The notes under the pieces were generated by a model. It ran no database searches and was not told where the DNA came from. It saw nothing but the letters and a program-made list of their open reading frames with translations. The translations under genes and the position numbers were made by a program. A stretch of 64,000 nucleotides of DNA from Anaeramoeba ignava (Eukaryota; Metamonada; Anaeramoebidae), in NCBI GenBank assembly GCA_028826165.1, contig JAPDFW010000111.1, positions 122,595-186,594 of the forward strand. The letters run 5' to 3'. Within the stretch, counting starts at the first letter, position 1; each line of letters starts with the position of its first letter. This document shows, piece after piece, positions 1 through 13,621 of the stretch.

Positions 1-834
1 GTAATATTATGGATTAACATTTGGAAAGCATCAGGAAAAATTTGATTTGGAGAATTTTGAGATGAAAAAGAAGAATGTTTAATTGAATAGTCATCTTTTT
101 TATTTTTATCTTTTTGGGAAGATTTAGCAAAAGGTTCTTCATAAATTTCTTGACAATTCATTTTATAAGGAAGACCCAAATCAAAAATTCTTGCCAAATT
201 ATTGACCAAAATGACAAGAAATTGAAGCGCAATAATATTTTCAACACTATAATTTCCACTTAAATTTGAATTTGGAAATTTTAATAATTTTTCATCAATA
301 ATTGCATATTCAATTTTGGATATTTGATAAATTGGAATAATTTCAAACAATTCTTTACAAAAACGAATTCTTTTTTGATATAAATTATCAGAAACTGTTG
401 AATAAAGTTTTTCCAAATTTTCTTGTTGTAAATTTTGTGATTGATTGATATCATTCTAAAAAATTGAATTAAAAAATTGAATTAAAATTTATAATTTAAA
501 AATTTGTTTTTATTTTATCAACTTTTTTAAATTGGATTTCTTGATCCATTTTTTGAATAAGTTTTTTTGTTTTTGTTAATAATTTCTGTTTTTTGTTTTC
601 TTCTTGTTTTTTGATTTCTTCAATTTCTTTTTTTGCTTCTTCAATTCTATTAAGAAGATATTCTTTTCTTGTTTTAAATAAATGAATATTTTGTGATTTT
701 TTTGTTTTTTTTGAATGTTCTTGAATTTTTTCTAATGCTTTTTTTCTTAATTCATTTGCTTCTTTTTTTAATTCTTTTAAATTTTGGAAATTAATTTGAA
801 CTTCTTCAAAATCATATTGATTTTGATTTATCAT
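1..834 (-). CDS. Atg14/UVRAG (Vps38)-like autophagy protein, partial 3' end
   Basis: Exon 1 (834 to 523) encodes a Lys/Glu-rich coiled coil of 104 residues starting MINQNQYDFEEVQ. A 67-bp GT-AG intron (522 to 456, phase 0) leads to a second exon that is open to the window edge. Exon 2 reads KRIRFCKELFEIIPIYQ, then a GNYSVENIIALQFLVILVNN stretch, then LGLPYKM. The same order is known in the UVRAG/Atg14 family: a coiled coil, a 'YPI' segment, then the beta-alpha repeat core that binds Beclin1 and membranes in the class III PI3-kinase complex. A Ser-rich unconserved insert follows near the edge. The C-terminus lies outside the window. The family call rests on motif order and remembered homologues; Atg14 and UVRAG cannot be told apart here. 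Confidence 0.6.
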
Positions 835-951
835 TTTATAATTGAAATAAAAATGAAAAATGAAAAATGAAAAAAATGAAAAAAATGAAAAATAATTTTT
901 TCCGATTTTTTATTTTTATTCTAAAAAAATAATTATTATTATTCTTTTTAT
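835..951 (-). promoter_or_regulatory. Intergenic spacer with TTTTTCATTTTT-type boxes upstream of the Atg14/UVRAG-like gene
   Basis: On the minus strand this 117-bp spacer holds five or so CATTTTT boxes within about 60 bp of the ATG, then a TTTTTCCG-like element. It must contain both the 3' end of the Rab2 gene and the promoter of the next gene. Similar CATTTTT runs precede most start codons in this window, so a transcription-start or core-promoter role is inferred. Confidence 0.35.
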
Positions 952-3196
<2,245 letters not shown>

Positions 3197-3309
3197 TATA
3201 ATTTAATTTTTAAAAAAAAATTATAAAAATAAAAATGGAAAAAGTTGTTTTGAAAATTTATTTTTTTTTGTTGATTTCAAAAAAAGAGAAAAATTTTTTT
3301 TAAGTTTTC

Positions 3310-4156
3310 CAATTCTTCTTTTTCTTCTTTTTTAATTTGAATTTAATTTTGATTTGATTTTAATTTTGATTTGATTTTAATTTTGATTTAATTTTGATTT
3401 AATATTGATTTAATTTTGATTTAATTTTGATTTTGATTTAATTTTGATTTAATTTAATTTTGATCTAATTTTAATTTAATTTTAATTTAATTTTAATTTT
3501 GATTTATTTTGATTTAATTTTAATTTGATTTTAATTTGGATTTAATTTTGATTTAATATTGGTTTAATTTTAATTTAATTTAAATTGATTTAATTTAATA
3601 TTAATTTAATTTTGATTTAAATTTAATTTAATTTTGATTTAATTTTGATTTAATATTAATTTAATTTTGATTTAAATTTAATTTAATTTTGATTTAATTT
3701 TGATTTTGATTTAATTTTGATTTTGATTTTGATTTTGATTTAATTTTGATTTAATTTTGATTTTAATTTAATTTTGATTTTAATTTTGATTTAATTTTGA
3801 TTTAATTTTGATTTAATATTGATTTAATTTTGATTTAATTTTGATTTAATTTTGATTTAATTTTGATTTAATTTTAATTTTAATTTAATTTTGATTTTGA
3901 TTTTGATTTTTATTTTGATTTTGATTTAATTTTGATTTAATTTTGATTTAATTTTGATTTAATTTTGATTTAATATTGATTTAATTTTGATTTAATTTTG
4001 ATTTAATTTTGATTTAATTTTGATTTAATTTTAATTTAATTTTAATTTAATTTTGATTTAATTTTGATTTAATTTTGATTTTTTTGATTTAATTTTTGAT
4101 TTAATTTTGATTTAATTTTGATTTAATTTTAATTTAATTTTGATTTAATTTTAATT
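3310..4156. repeat. Intergenic TTTTGATTTAA array between Rab2 and the WD40 gene
   Basis: About 850 bp of 11-bp TTTTGATTTAA units with variants. No gene seen. The 5' flank of Rab2 (3197-3300) and the 3' end of the WD40 gene must lie at its edges. The array runs straight into the Lys/Gln/Asn-rich C-terminal codons of the WD40 gene, so that tail may have been recruited from repeat DNA. Confidence 0.8.
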
Positions 4157-5937
4157 TTAATTTAATTTTGATTTAATTTTGATTTGTTTTTTCTTTTTCT
4201 TTTTGATTTGTTTTTGATTTGATTGTTTTTGATTTGATTGCTTTTGATTTGTTTGTTTTTGATTTATTTGTTGTTTATTTTGATTTTGATTTATTCCTTT
4301 TTGATTTGTTTTTTTCTTCTTTTTTGTTTGATTTTGATTTATTTGTTGTTTATTTTGTTTTTGATTTATTTCTTGATTTTGATTTATTTCTTTTTTTCTT
4401 TTTTTGTTTTTGTTTTTGTTTTTGTTTTTGTTTTTGTTTTTGTTTTTGTTTTTGTTTTGATTGTTTAATAAATTTTGATTTTTATCAATTATAGCAACAG
4501 AAGTTATTCTAACATTAATATTTCTTTCTGAAATTAATTCAATTTTGATTTTATTATTTGATTTATCATTTTCTTCTAATAAAACACTCCATATTTTAAT
4601 TCCTCCATCGATTGAAACTGAAACAATAGTATATAAATTATTTTCATTTAAATTTTTGATAACTTGAATTTCCCGAATTCTAAATTGTTGATGAATTACA
4701 TTTCCAAATTTTTCAAAAGAAAATAATTATTGTATAAAATAATGAATTAATTGAATAAATATAAATATAAATATTTTTTTCTACCGTTTTTCATGTGCAT
4801 TTTCTACATTTTCTAAACAAATACCATCAGAAATGCTCCAAAAATTTAATTTACAATCAATTCCACCTGAAACTAAAATATTATTTGTCAAATAATCGAT
4901 AGAAAAATTAGTATTATCATCTTCAATCACTCTAATAATTTCTCCAGTCTAATCAAAATAAACATATAAAACAATCAAACAATCAATCCAAACCATAAAT
5001 AATTTTTGAATAACAAAAATCAAACAAATCAAATGAATAAGTGAATAAAAAGAAGGATTTTTTTTCTTAAATTGAATAAAATTGAAAATGAATAATACAG
5101 TTCCATTATGAACTTCAATTTTTTTAGAAAAACTAATTGCAAAATTTTCTCCTGAAGGAGACCATTTGATATTATTTGGTAAAGATGTTATTTTATCAGT
5201 AAAAACAGGACATCCTTTAATTAAATTCCACATTCTTAATGTTTTATCTTGTCCAATAGACAAACCTAATCTTCCTGAAGGATGAAGTGCAAAATCAATA
5301 ATTGATCCAACATGTCCTGTAAGTGTATGTAATGATTCAAAATCTGAAGTTCTCCATATTATTATTTCTCCATCTGAACTGCAACTTATTAAGTTTTGAG
5401 ATTTGAAAAAAACAAGTTTGTTCACAGTTGCTTTTCAATTTTTAATTTATAATTTAATTTATTTAGAAATTTATTTATAATTTTATTTATAATTTAATTT
5501 ATAATTATATTTATAATTTTATTTATAATTTTATTTATAATTTTATTTATAATTTTATTTATAATTTATAATTTTCTTCTAAAAATTATTTTAAAATATA
5601 TTTTTCAAAATACCTTTATGACCAAAAATTGAATTTAATTTTTTTTTATAATTTTAATTTATAACACTTTTTATTTGAAATTAAAAATAAAAATTAAAAT
5701 TAAAATTCAATTAATATTTTACTGAATAATTTCATCAACTCCAGCTGAATTTTAAAAATTTTTATTGAAATTTTTATTTAAATTTTTTTAATTAATGCTT
5801 TATGATTTAATTTTAATTTGAGAAAAATTTAATTTTATAATTCAAATTCTGTTCTTTTCATTTATAATTTTTATTTATAATTTATTTTAATTTTATTTAA
5901 TTTTTTGGCAATCATAAGTTCCAATAAAAATTTCCAT
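4157..5937 (-). CDS. Mak11/PAK1IP1-like WD40 protein; 3' two-thirds intact, 5' part damaged
   Basis: Clear exons are 5430-5099, 4948-4795 and 4679-4157. They encode WD repeats reading NLISCSSDGEIIIW, HPSGRLGLSIGQDKTLRMWN, NIKWSPSGE, LVSGGIDCKLNFWS and SIDGGIKIW, then a long Lys/Asn/Gln-rich tail. This order and the basic tail match PAK1IP1/Mak11, a nucleolar factor in 60S ribosome assembly. Upstream, remnants continue the family: GVDEII near 5743, KKKLNSIFGHK ending at 5614, and MEIFIGTYD at 5937. But there is an in-frame TAA just before KKKLNSIF, and no GT donor follows MEIFIGTYDCQ, so a complete reading frame cannot be built. The 5' part is either decayed or misassembled. Confidence 0.75.
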
Positions 5938-5949
5938 TTTAAATTGTTT

Positions 5950-6560
5950 TTAAAAATGAAAAATGAAAAATTTTTCCGATTTTATTATTTTTCTAAAAAG
6001 AAATAATTGGTTTAATATCTTTAATAATTTGAACAAGAAATCCAATTTTAATTTTTATAATTAATTTTTTTTATTTTAATTTAATTTTAATTTAATTTTT
6101 CATTAATTTTTCTAAAATTGCTTTAATTTTTTCTTCTAATTTTATTGAATTTTTCAAAACACTTTTTATTTGAAATTAAAAATAAAAATTAAAATTAAAA
6201 TGTTTTTAGACTAATTTTTCACTAGTTAAAGTTTTAATTAAAAATTGGAACTTTCATTTTGAATTTTTTAATTTAAAAGTTTTAAGTTCAAAGAATCTAA
6301 AATGAAAAATGAAAAATTTTTCGTAATTGAAAATAATTTCTTCAACTCTTGAAATATAACTTTTCATTAATTTTTCATTAATTTCTTTCAATTTCTTTAA
6401 ATGAATTTTTCAAATTATTCAAAGGATGTTTTTGATCAATTTTGATTTTAAATAATTAAAAATTTTTGATTAAAATTAAAATTTGAAGAATCTAAAATAA
6501 AAATAATTTTTCTTTTTGAAAGAAATTGTTGGAAAAAGTTTTTCCATTTTTGATCAAAAA
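5950..6560 (-). pseudogene. Decayed fragments of an SRP-receptor-beta-like GTPase, apparently duplicated
   Basis: Downstream of the SRPRB-like exon, short pieces in changing frames resemble the rest of that family. They include LFPTISF, KIIFILDSSNFN (like the VFVVDS strand), KIDQKHPLNNLKNSFKEIER (like the region after NKQD), then a second ILDSLNLK and KNSIKLEEKIKAILEKLM. Two successive LDS motifs suggest a partial tandem duplication. A 44-bp direct repeat beginning AACACTTTTTATTTGAAATT occurs at about 5663 and 6158. No continuous frame or clean splice pattern was found. Confidence 0.4.
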
Positions 6561-6664
6561 ATAAAAATAAAAATAAAAATAAAAATTTTTGATTTTCTTT
6601 TTTGATTGTAAAAATAAAAATAAAAAAATAAATTTTTTGATTTTGTTTTTGATTGTTTTTTTAC

Positions 6665-7018
6665 TTGTTGAAATAAAGTTGTTTTTCCTGAATTTTTTAA
6701 TCCAAGTAATAAAATTGTTGTTGGAATTTTTTTTGGAATTTTTTTTGCTTTTTTTAAAATAAAATCAACTATTAATGCAAACATTAAAACAAATATAAGC
6801 CAAAATATAAAAACAATTAATAAACTTGGATAACCAGGAAATAATTTTCCAACAAAATTATCAGCTTTTTCAAGAATTTCAATTAAAAATTCAAAAAAAA
6901 AACTTAAGTAATATAAAATATAAGATGATAAAGGAAGTTCAGTAACAATAAAATTATCATCTTCAAAAGAATCTGATTCAGAAACATTTGTTTCAATAAA
7001 AAATTGATTATTTTCCAT
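6665..7018 (-). CDS. SRP receptor beta subunit-like, N-terminal exon
   Basis: The exon codes for 118 residues beginning MENNQFFIETNVSESDSFED. An acidic N-terminus is followed by two hydrophobic segments (about residues 30-50 and 66-90), then KKIPTTILLLGLKNSGKTTL, a P-loop (GLKNSGKT) directly after the membrane segment. That layout is known for SRPRB, the ER membrane GTPase that anchors the SRP receptor. The exon ends FQQ before a GTAAAA donor. The exons that should follow appear only as fragments (5950-6560), so the gene may be broken. An Arf/Sar-like membrane GTPase is the alternative reading. Confidence 0.6.
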
Positions 7019-7100
7019 TTTGAGAACAAAAAAAAAGAAAAAAATGAAATTATTTTTTTTTTGAAAATAAAATTTTTTGGAAATCAAATTTTTTGGAAAA

Positions 7101-10100
7101 TCAAAAATCTTTAAAATAAGTAATTGGAAAATATCCTTTTTGATTATTAATTATTCCTTCCCACCATTCTTCATAATTTTTAAATGTAATTTGAACAACA
7201 TCTCCTGCTCTAAAACTTAATTCATCTTGTTTTTGAGCTTCATAATCTTTCATTGCAACCATTTTTTTTCTTTTAATTACTCTTTTTATTTGATCTTTTC
7301 CACCAAAAATTTCATCATTAAAAATAATTGTTTCATCATCAATAGAAAAAATTTTGTCTTCTTTATTATTTGATGGATTTTCTATTTTTTCATAGAAATA
7401 AAGAAAATCAAAATGACAATATCCTTCTTTTCCTAGTAATTTTACAATAAACCATCCTTCTTCTTTAATTTCTATAATTTCAACACAATCTCCTTTTTTT
7501 AATGCAATTTCTCTTTCTTCACTTTTACTAAAATCCCATTTAGCAATTGCAATAAATTTTCCTTCTCTGATTTTATCTGCTTTTTTTTGGATAATTTTAA
7601 ATAATTCTTCTTGTTTCTCATTAAATCCTATTTCTTCATATATTTCAAGAAAATAAATTGGAATATTTCCTTCTTTTTCTTGAAATTTTATTCTAAATTC
7701 TTTTTCATTTAATTGTGCAATAATTTCAACATATTCTCCTTTTTTTAATGAAATTTCTTTTTCGTTATTTGTTATATAATCTGATTTCAAAATTCCAATT
7801 TGTTTTTTTCTTTCCAAACTTATATCTTTTGATAAATCATCCTAAAATCAAAAATATAATAAAAAATATTTTTCAATTTAATATTTTTGAATTTAATATT
7901 TTTAAATTTAATATTTTTGAATTTAATATTTTTGAATTTAATATTTTTAATTTTAATATTTTTGATTTAATATTTTTAAATTTAATATTTTTAAATTTAA
8001 TATTTTTTAATTTGATATTTTTTAAATTTAATATATTTTTTAAATTTAATATTTTTGAATTTTGAAAAATATTTACCAATGCATTATTAAGAAATTTATG
8101 TTTATATAATTCTTCTCTTGAAATTCTTTGTTTTGGATTAACAGTTAATAATTTTTGAACTAAATCATTACATTCTTTTGGATATTTTTTCTAAATATTT
8201 ATTTAATAATTTTTAAATTTATTATTTAAATTCATTTAATTTATTTATTTATTTTTATTTATTACTAAAAATTTTTTTGGAAGACTTTTAACTGTAACTT
8301 TTTTGAATTGTTTTTTTAAATTCTTGGATAAAAATATTTTAAAAGCAGCATTTCCTGTTAACATTTCATATAAAATTGCACCTAAACTCCAAAAATCAGC
8401 TTTCCATGAATAAGACTCATGAAGTAGAACCTAATTTTAATTTTAATTTTAATTTTAATTTTAATTTTAATTTTAATTTTAATTTTAATTTTAATTTTAA
8501 TTTTAATTTTAATTTTTAATTTTAATTTTAATTTTAATTTTAATTTTAATTTTAATTTTAATTTTAATTTTAATTTTAATTTTAATTTTAATTTTAATTT
8601 TAATTTTAATTTTAATTTTTAATTTTTAATTTTAATTTTAATTTTAATTTTAATTTTAATTTTAATTTTAATTTTAATTTTAATTTTAATTTTAATTTTA
8701 ATTTTAAATTTAATTTTAATTTTATTTTTAATTTTAATTTTAATTTTAATTTTAATTTTAATTTTAATTTCAATTTTGATTTTAAATTTTAATTTTGATT
8801 TTATTTTTAATTTTAATTTTAATTTTTAAATTATTTTACTTCAGGTGCCATATATGAAGGTGTTCCAACAGTAGACATTAAATGAAGTGATTTTTTCATT
8901 TCTTCTTCTTTAATTTGTTTTGAAAGACCAAAATCACATACTTTTATTGTATAACCAAATTTAGATTTTGGATCTTTTTTAAGTAAAATATTAGCAGGTT
9001 TTAAATCACGATGAATAATTCTTTGATCATATAAATATTTTAAAGCTCTCACTAATAAAAAAAAATTAAAATAAATATTTTGATTTAAATTTAATTTTGA
9101 TTTAAATTGATTTTTGATTTAAATTTATTTTTTTTCCGATTTTGATTTTAATTAATTTTGATTTAATTATCTTGATTTAAATTGATTTTGATTTAAATTT
9201 ATTTTTTTTCCGATTTTGATTTAGATTTATTTTAATTTAAATTAATTTTGATTTAAATTAATTTTGATTTAAATTAATTTTTATTTAAATTAATTTTGAT
9301 TTAAATTAATTTTTATTTAAATTAATTTTTATTTAAATTAATTTTGATTTAAATTAATTTTGATTTAATTTTATTTTGATTTAAATTTATTTTGATTTAA
9401 ATTAATTTTGATTTAAATTTTAATTTTAATTTAAATTGATTTTGATTTAAATTGATTTTGATTTAAATTGATTTTGATTTAAATTTATTTTGATTTAATT
9501 TAATTTTGATTTAAATTAATTTTTATTTAAATTGATTTTTGATTTAATTTTATCTTGATTTAATTTTATTTTGATTTAAATTGATTTTGATTTAAATTTA
9601 TTTTGATTTAAATTTATTTTGATTTAAATTTATTTTGATTTAATTTTATTTTAATTTAAATTGATTTTGATTTAAATTTATTTTGATTTAATTTTATTTT
9701 AATTTAAATTGATTTTGATTTAAATTGATTTTGATTTAAATTGATTTTGATTTAAATTGATTTTGATTTAAATTGATTTTGATTTAAATTGATTTAAATA
9801 TAAAATAATAACCTGTTTGTGTGAAAATTTCTTTAATTTCTTCAATTGGAATCAATTCTTTTTTATTTTTTTTATCTTCCAAGTAAGTTCTTAAACTTCC
9901 CATATCACAATATTCCATAATAACAAAAACTTCCATAACTTCTCTCTTTTTTATTTAAATTTAAAATTAAAATCAAAATTAAAATTAATATTAAAATTTA
10001 AATTAAAATTAAAATTAAAATTTAAATTAAAATTTAAATTAAAATTTAAATTAAAATCAAAATTAAAATTAAAAATTAAATTAAAAAAGGAATCAAAAAT

Positions 10101-10392
10101 AAAATACATTTATAAAATTTTCTGGTTCAACAAAAAATAATTCAATAACATTTTCATGATGAACTTGTTTCATAATTTCAATTTCTAATTGAGTACTTCT
10201 TCTTACATTTAGACCTTTGATTTTTCCTAAAAAAATCTTTTTTATTGCACATTCTTTGTTGTTATCTAAAGTTCTTCCTAAATAAACTTTGCCAAAACTT
10301 CCTTTTCCAATATTTTTTGTTGCTTTAAAATTCTTTCTTTTAAATAAAAAGGATTTTGATTTTTTTTTTGGTTTATTTTTTAATTTCTTCAT
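7101..10392 (-). CDS. Atg1/ULK-like protein kinase with three C-terminal SH3 domains (copy 1, intact)
   Basis: Six exons (10392-10108, 9945-9813, 9051-8840, 8430-8266, 8190-8077, 7841-7101) join in frame to 549 residues. The kinase domain (about residues 20-295) has GKGSFGKV, CAIKKI, an LEIEIMKQ helix [26 protein letters not shown] and SWKADFWSLGAILYEMLTG, so all catalytic residues are present. The style is closest to Atg1/ULK. The last exon carries three SH3 domains: about 314-368 (ALDY-like GILKSDY, EGNIPIYF), 398-450 (AKWDF, EGYCHFDF) and 495-549 (MKDYEAQKQDELSF, EEWWEG, GYFPITYF). SH3 domains bind proline-rich ligands, so this is probably a scaffolded signalling kinase. Its start is preceded by repeated CATTTTT boxes on the coding strand. 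It is the first of three tandem copies. Confidence 0.85.
8433..8838 (-). repeat. TTTTAA array in kinase copy 1 intron 3
   Basis: About 400 bp of almost pure AATTTT hexamer between the APE exon and the next exon. The same intron is about 66 bp in copy 2 and about 1,350 bp in copy 3, so the array length changes fast. Confidence 0.85.
9053..9811 (-). repeat. TTTTGATTTAAATTGA array in kinase copy 1 intron 2
   Basis: About 760 bp of an 18-bp unit (TTTTGATTTAAATTGATT with variants), with two TTTTTTTCCGATTTTGAT elements near 9130 and 9208. The paralogous intron of copy 2 carries the same unit, so the array predates the duplication. Confidence 0.85.
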
Positions 10393-10604
10393 TTATTAAA
10401 AAAAAATAGTTAATTTTAAATTGGAAATTTTAAAGGAAAAAATGAAAAAATGAAAAAATGAAAAAATAAAAATGAAAAAATGAAAAACAGGAAAAAAAAA
10501 TGGAATTTATTTTGTTTTGTTTTGTTTTGTTTTAAAATTTTTTTCCGAATTTAATATTTTTAAATTTGATTTATTTATAATTTTATTTATTTTAATTTGG
10601 AAAA
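10393..10604 (-). promoter_or_regulatory. Spacer upstream of kinase copy 1 with CATTTTT boxes
   Basis: On the coding strand the 100 bp before the ATG hold about six TTTTTCATTTTT-like boxes. A TTTTTTCCGAATTTAA element lies near 10540. The copy 2 upstream region repeats this arrangement, including the CCGAATTTAA element (near 13560), so the promoter was duplicated with the gene. A promoter role is inferred. Confidence 0.35.
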
Positions 10605-11400
10605 TCAAAAATCTTGGAAATAAGCAATTGGAAAATATCCTTTTTTATTATTAATTATTCCTTCCCACCATTCTTCATAATTTTTAAATGTAATTTCAAC
10701 AATATCTCCTGTTCTAAAACTTAATTCATCTTGTTTTTGAGCTTCATAATCTTTCATTGCAACCATTTTTTTTCTTTTAATTATTCTTTTTATTTGAAAT
10801 TCTTTTTTTTCAAATAAATAAAGAAAAGAGAATGGAGCATAACCTTTATCTTCTTTTTCTTGCAGTTTCACAATACACCATCCACTTTTCAAAATTTTTA
10901 TAATTTCAACACAATCTCCTTTTTTCAATGAAATTTCTCTTTCAAAAAATTTTGGATAATCCCATTTAGTAATTCCAATAATTTTTCTCTTTTGAATTTT
11001 TTGAGCTTTTTTTCGGATTATTTGATAAAATTCTTCATCATTATATTTATTATTATATTGATTATTATATTGATTATTATTATATTGATTATTATTATAT
11101 TGATTATTATTATATTGATTATTATTATTTTGATTATTATATTGATTATTATTTTGATTATTATTTTGATTATTATTATTATTATTCATTTCTTCATATA
11201 TTTCAAGAAAATAAATTGGAATATTTCCTTCTTTTTCTTTAAATTTTATTTGGAATTCTTTTTCATTTAATTGTGCAATAATTTCAACATATTCTCCTTT
11301 TTTTAATGAAATTCCTTTTTCATTATTTGTTATATAATCTGATTTCAAAATTCCAATTTGTTTTTTTCTTTCCAAACTTATATCTTTTGATAAATCATCC

Positions 11401-11731
11401 TAAAATCAAAAATATAATAAAAAATATTTTTTAAATTTAATATTTTTAAATTTAATTTTTTTGGATTTAATATTTTTAAATTTAATATTTTTCAATTTAA
11501 TATTTTTTAAATTTAATATTTTTGAATTTAATATTTTTAAATTTAATATTTTTTAAATTTAATATTTTTTAAATTTAATATTTTTTGGATTTAATATTTT
11601 TCAATTTAATATTTTTAAATTTAATATTTTTCAATTTAATATTTTTAAATTTAATTTTTGAATTTAATTTAATATTTTTGAATTTAATATTTTTTGAATT
11701 TAATATTTTTTGAATTTTGAAAAATATTTAC
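11401..11731 (-). repeat. TTTAATATTTTT array in kinase copy 2 intron 5
   Basis: About 330 bp of a 16-17-bp unit, AATTTAATATTTTTAAAT-like. Copy 1 has the same intron and unit at 7843-8076 (about 230 bp). Confidence 0.8.
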
Positions 11732-12362
11732 CAATGCATTATTAAGAAATTTATGTTTATATAATTCTTCTCTTGAAATTCTTTGTTTTGGATTAACAGT
11801 TAATAATTTTTCAATTAAATAATTACATTCTTTTGGATATTTTTGCTAAATATTTATTTGATAATTTTTAAATTTATTATTTAAATTCATTTAATTTATT
11901 TATTTTTATTTATTACTAAAAATTCTTCTGGAAGACTTTTAAATCTAATTTTTCTTAATTCTTGTTTTAAATCCTCCAAGGAAAATATTTTAAAAGCAAT
12001 ATTTCCTGTTAACATTTCATATAAAATTGTACCTAAACTCCAAAAATCAGCTTTCCATGAATAAGGTTCAAAGAATAAAACCTAATTTTAATTTTATTTT
12101 TGATTTTGATTTTATTTTTAATTTTAATTTTAATTTTAATTTATTTTACTTCAGGTGCCATATATGAAGGTGTTCCAACAGCAGATGTTAATTGAAGTGA
12201 TTTTTTCATTTCTTCTTCTTTAATTTGTTTTGAAAATCCAAAATCACATAATTTTATTGTATAACCAAATTTAGATTTTGGATCTTTTTTAAGTAAAATA
12301 TTAGCAGGTTTTAAATCACGATGAATAATTCTTTGATCATATAAATATTTTAAAGCTCTCAC

Positions 12363-12917
12363 TAATAAAAAAAAATTAAAATAAATATTTTGATTTAATT
12401 TTATTTTTTTTCCGATTTTGATTTAAATTTATTTTGATTTAATTTAACTTTGATTTAAATTGATTTTGATTTAAATTTATTTTGATTTAATTTGATTTTG
12501 ATTTAAATTTATTTTGATTTAAATTGATTTTGATTTAATTTAATTTTGATTTAAATTGATTTTGATTTAAATTTATTTTGATTTAATTTGATTTTGATTT
12601 AAATTGATTTTGATTTAAATTGATTTTGATTTAAATTGATTTTTGATTTAATTTGGTTTTGATTTAAATTTATTTTGATTTAAATTTATTTTGATTTAAT
12701 TTAATTTTGATTTAAATTGATTTTGATTTAAATTTATTTTGATTTAAATTTATTTTGATTTAAATTAATTTTGATTTAAATTAATTTTGATTTAAATTGA
12801 TTTTGATTTAAATTGATTTTGATTTAAATTTGGTTTTGATTTAATTTTATTTTGATTTAAATTTATTTTGATTTAAATTTATTTTTTATTTAAATTGATT
12901 TAAATATAAAATAATAA
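12363..12917 (-). repeat. TTTTGATTTAAATTGA array in kinase copy 2 intron 2
   Basis: About 555 bp of the same 18-bp unit as copy 1 intron 2, with one TTTTTTTTCCGATTTTGAT element near 12405. Confidence 0.8.
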
Positions 12918-13621
12918 CCTATTTGTGTGAAAATTTCTTTAATTTCTTCAATTGGAACCAATTCTTTTTTATTTTTTTTATCTTCCAAGTAAGTTCTTAA
13001 ACTTCCCATATCACAATATTCCATAATAACAAAAACTTCCATAACTTCTCTCTTTTTTATTTAAATTTAAAATTAAAATTAAAAATTTTTTTGGAATTAA
13101 AAATGGAATCAAAAGTAAATTACATTTATAAAATTTTCTGGTTCAACAAAAAATAATTCAACAACATTTTCATGATGAACTTTTTTCATAATTTCAATTT
13201 CATCAATTGTTTTATTTTTCTTTTATTTTTGGATAAATGAAAGGAAATCATCAAAAATAACTGTTTTTATTTTTGCAAAAATAAACAATTTTTATTTTCT
13301 TTTATTTTTAAAGTTCTTATTAAATAAACTTTGCCATTAAAACCTCCTGTTCCAATAATTTTTTATTTTAAATTAAATTTTTTAAATTTAAATAAAAAAT
13401 ATTTTGATTTTTGGTTTATTTTTTAATTTCTTCATTTATTAAAAATATTTAAATTTTTAAAGGAAAAATGAAAAATGAAAAATGAAAAACAGGAAAAATA
13501 TTTTTAAATTTATTTTTAAATTTTATTTTTGTTTTATTTTGTTTTGTTTTAAAATTTTTTTCCGAATTTAAAATTTTTAAATTTGATTTATTTATAATTT
13601 TATTTATTTTAATTTGGAAAA

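Larger units (their letters stand above)
10605..13435 (-). pseudogene. Kinase-SH3-SH3-SH3 copy 2, with decayed first exon
   Basis: Exons 2-6 (13051-12919, 12361-12150, 12081-11917, 11845-11732, 11399-10605) are open, keep the copy 1 splice phases, and encode [29 protein letters not shown] and three SH3 domains. SH3-1 and SH3-2 are separated by an Asn/Gln/Tyr-rich tract (NNNQYNNNQYNN) absent from copy 1. Exon 1 (13435-13124) is broken. It starts MKKLKNKPK, shifts frame, hits TAA before IIGTGGFNGKVYLIRTL, and loses the VAIK lysine region before resuming as DEIEIMKKVHHENVVELFF. The kinase N-lobe therefore cannot be made from this start. The rest is so close to copy 1 that decay must be recent, or the copy is used in truncated form. 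Confidence 0.75.

Noticed and set aside
4219-4494. Plus-strand Phe/Asp/Leu-rich open frame
   Set aside because: Antisense of the Lys/Gln/Asn tail of the WD40 gene, with no family features.
10992-11270. Plus-strand Ile-rich open frame
   Set aside because: Antisense of the Asn/Gln/Tyr tract in kinase copy 2.
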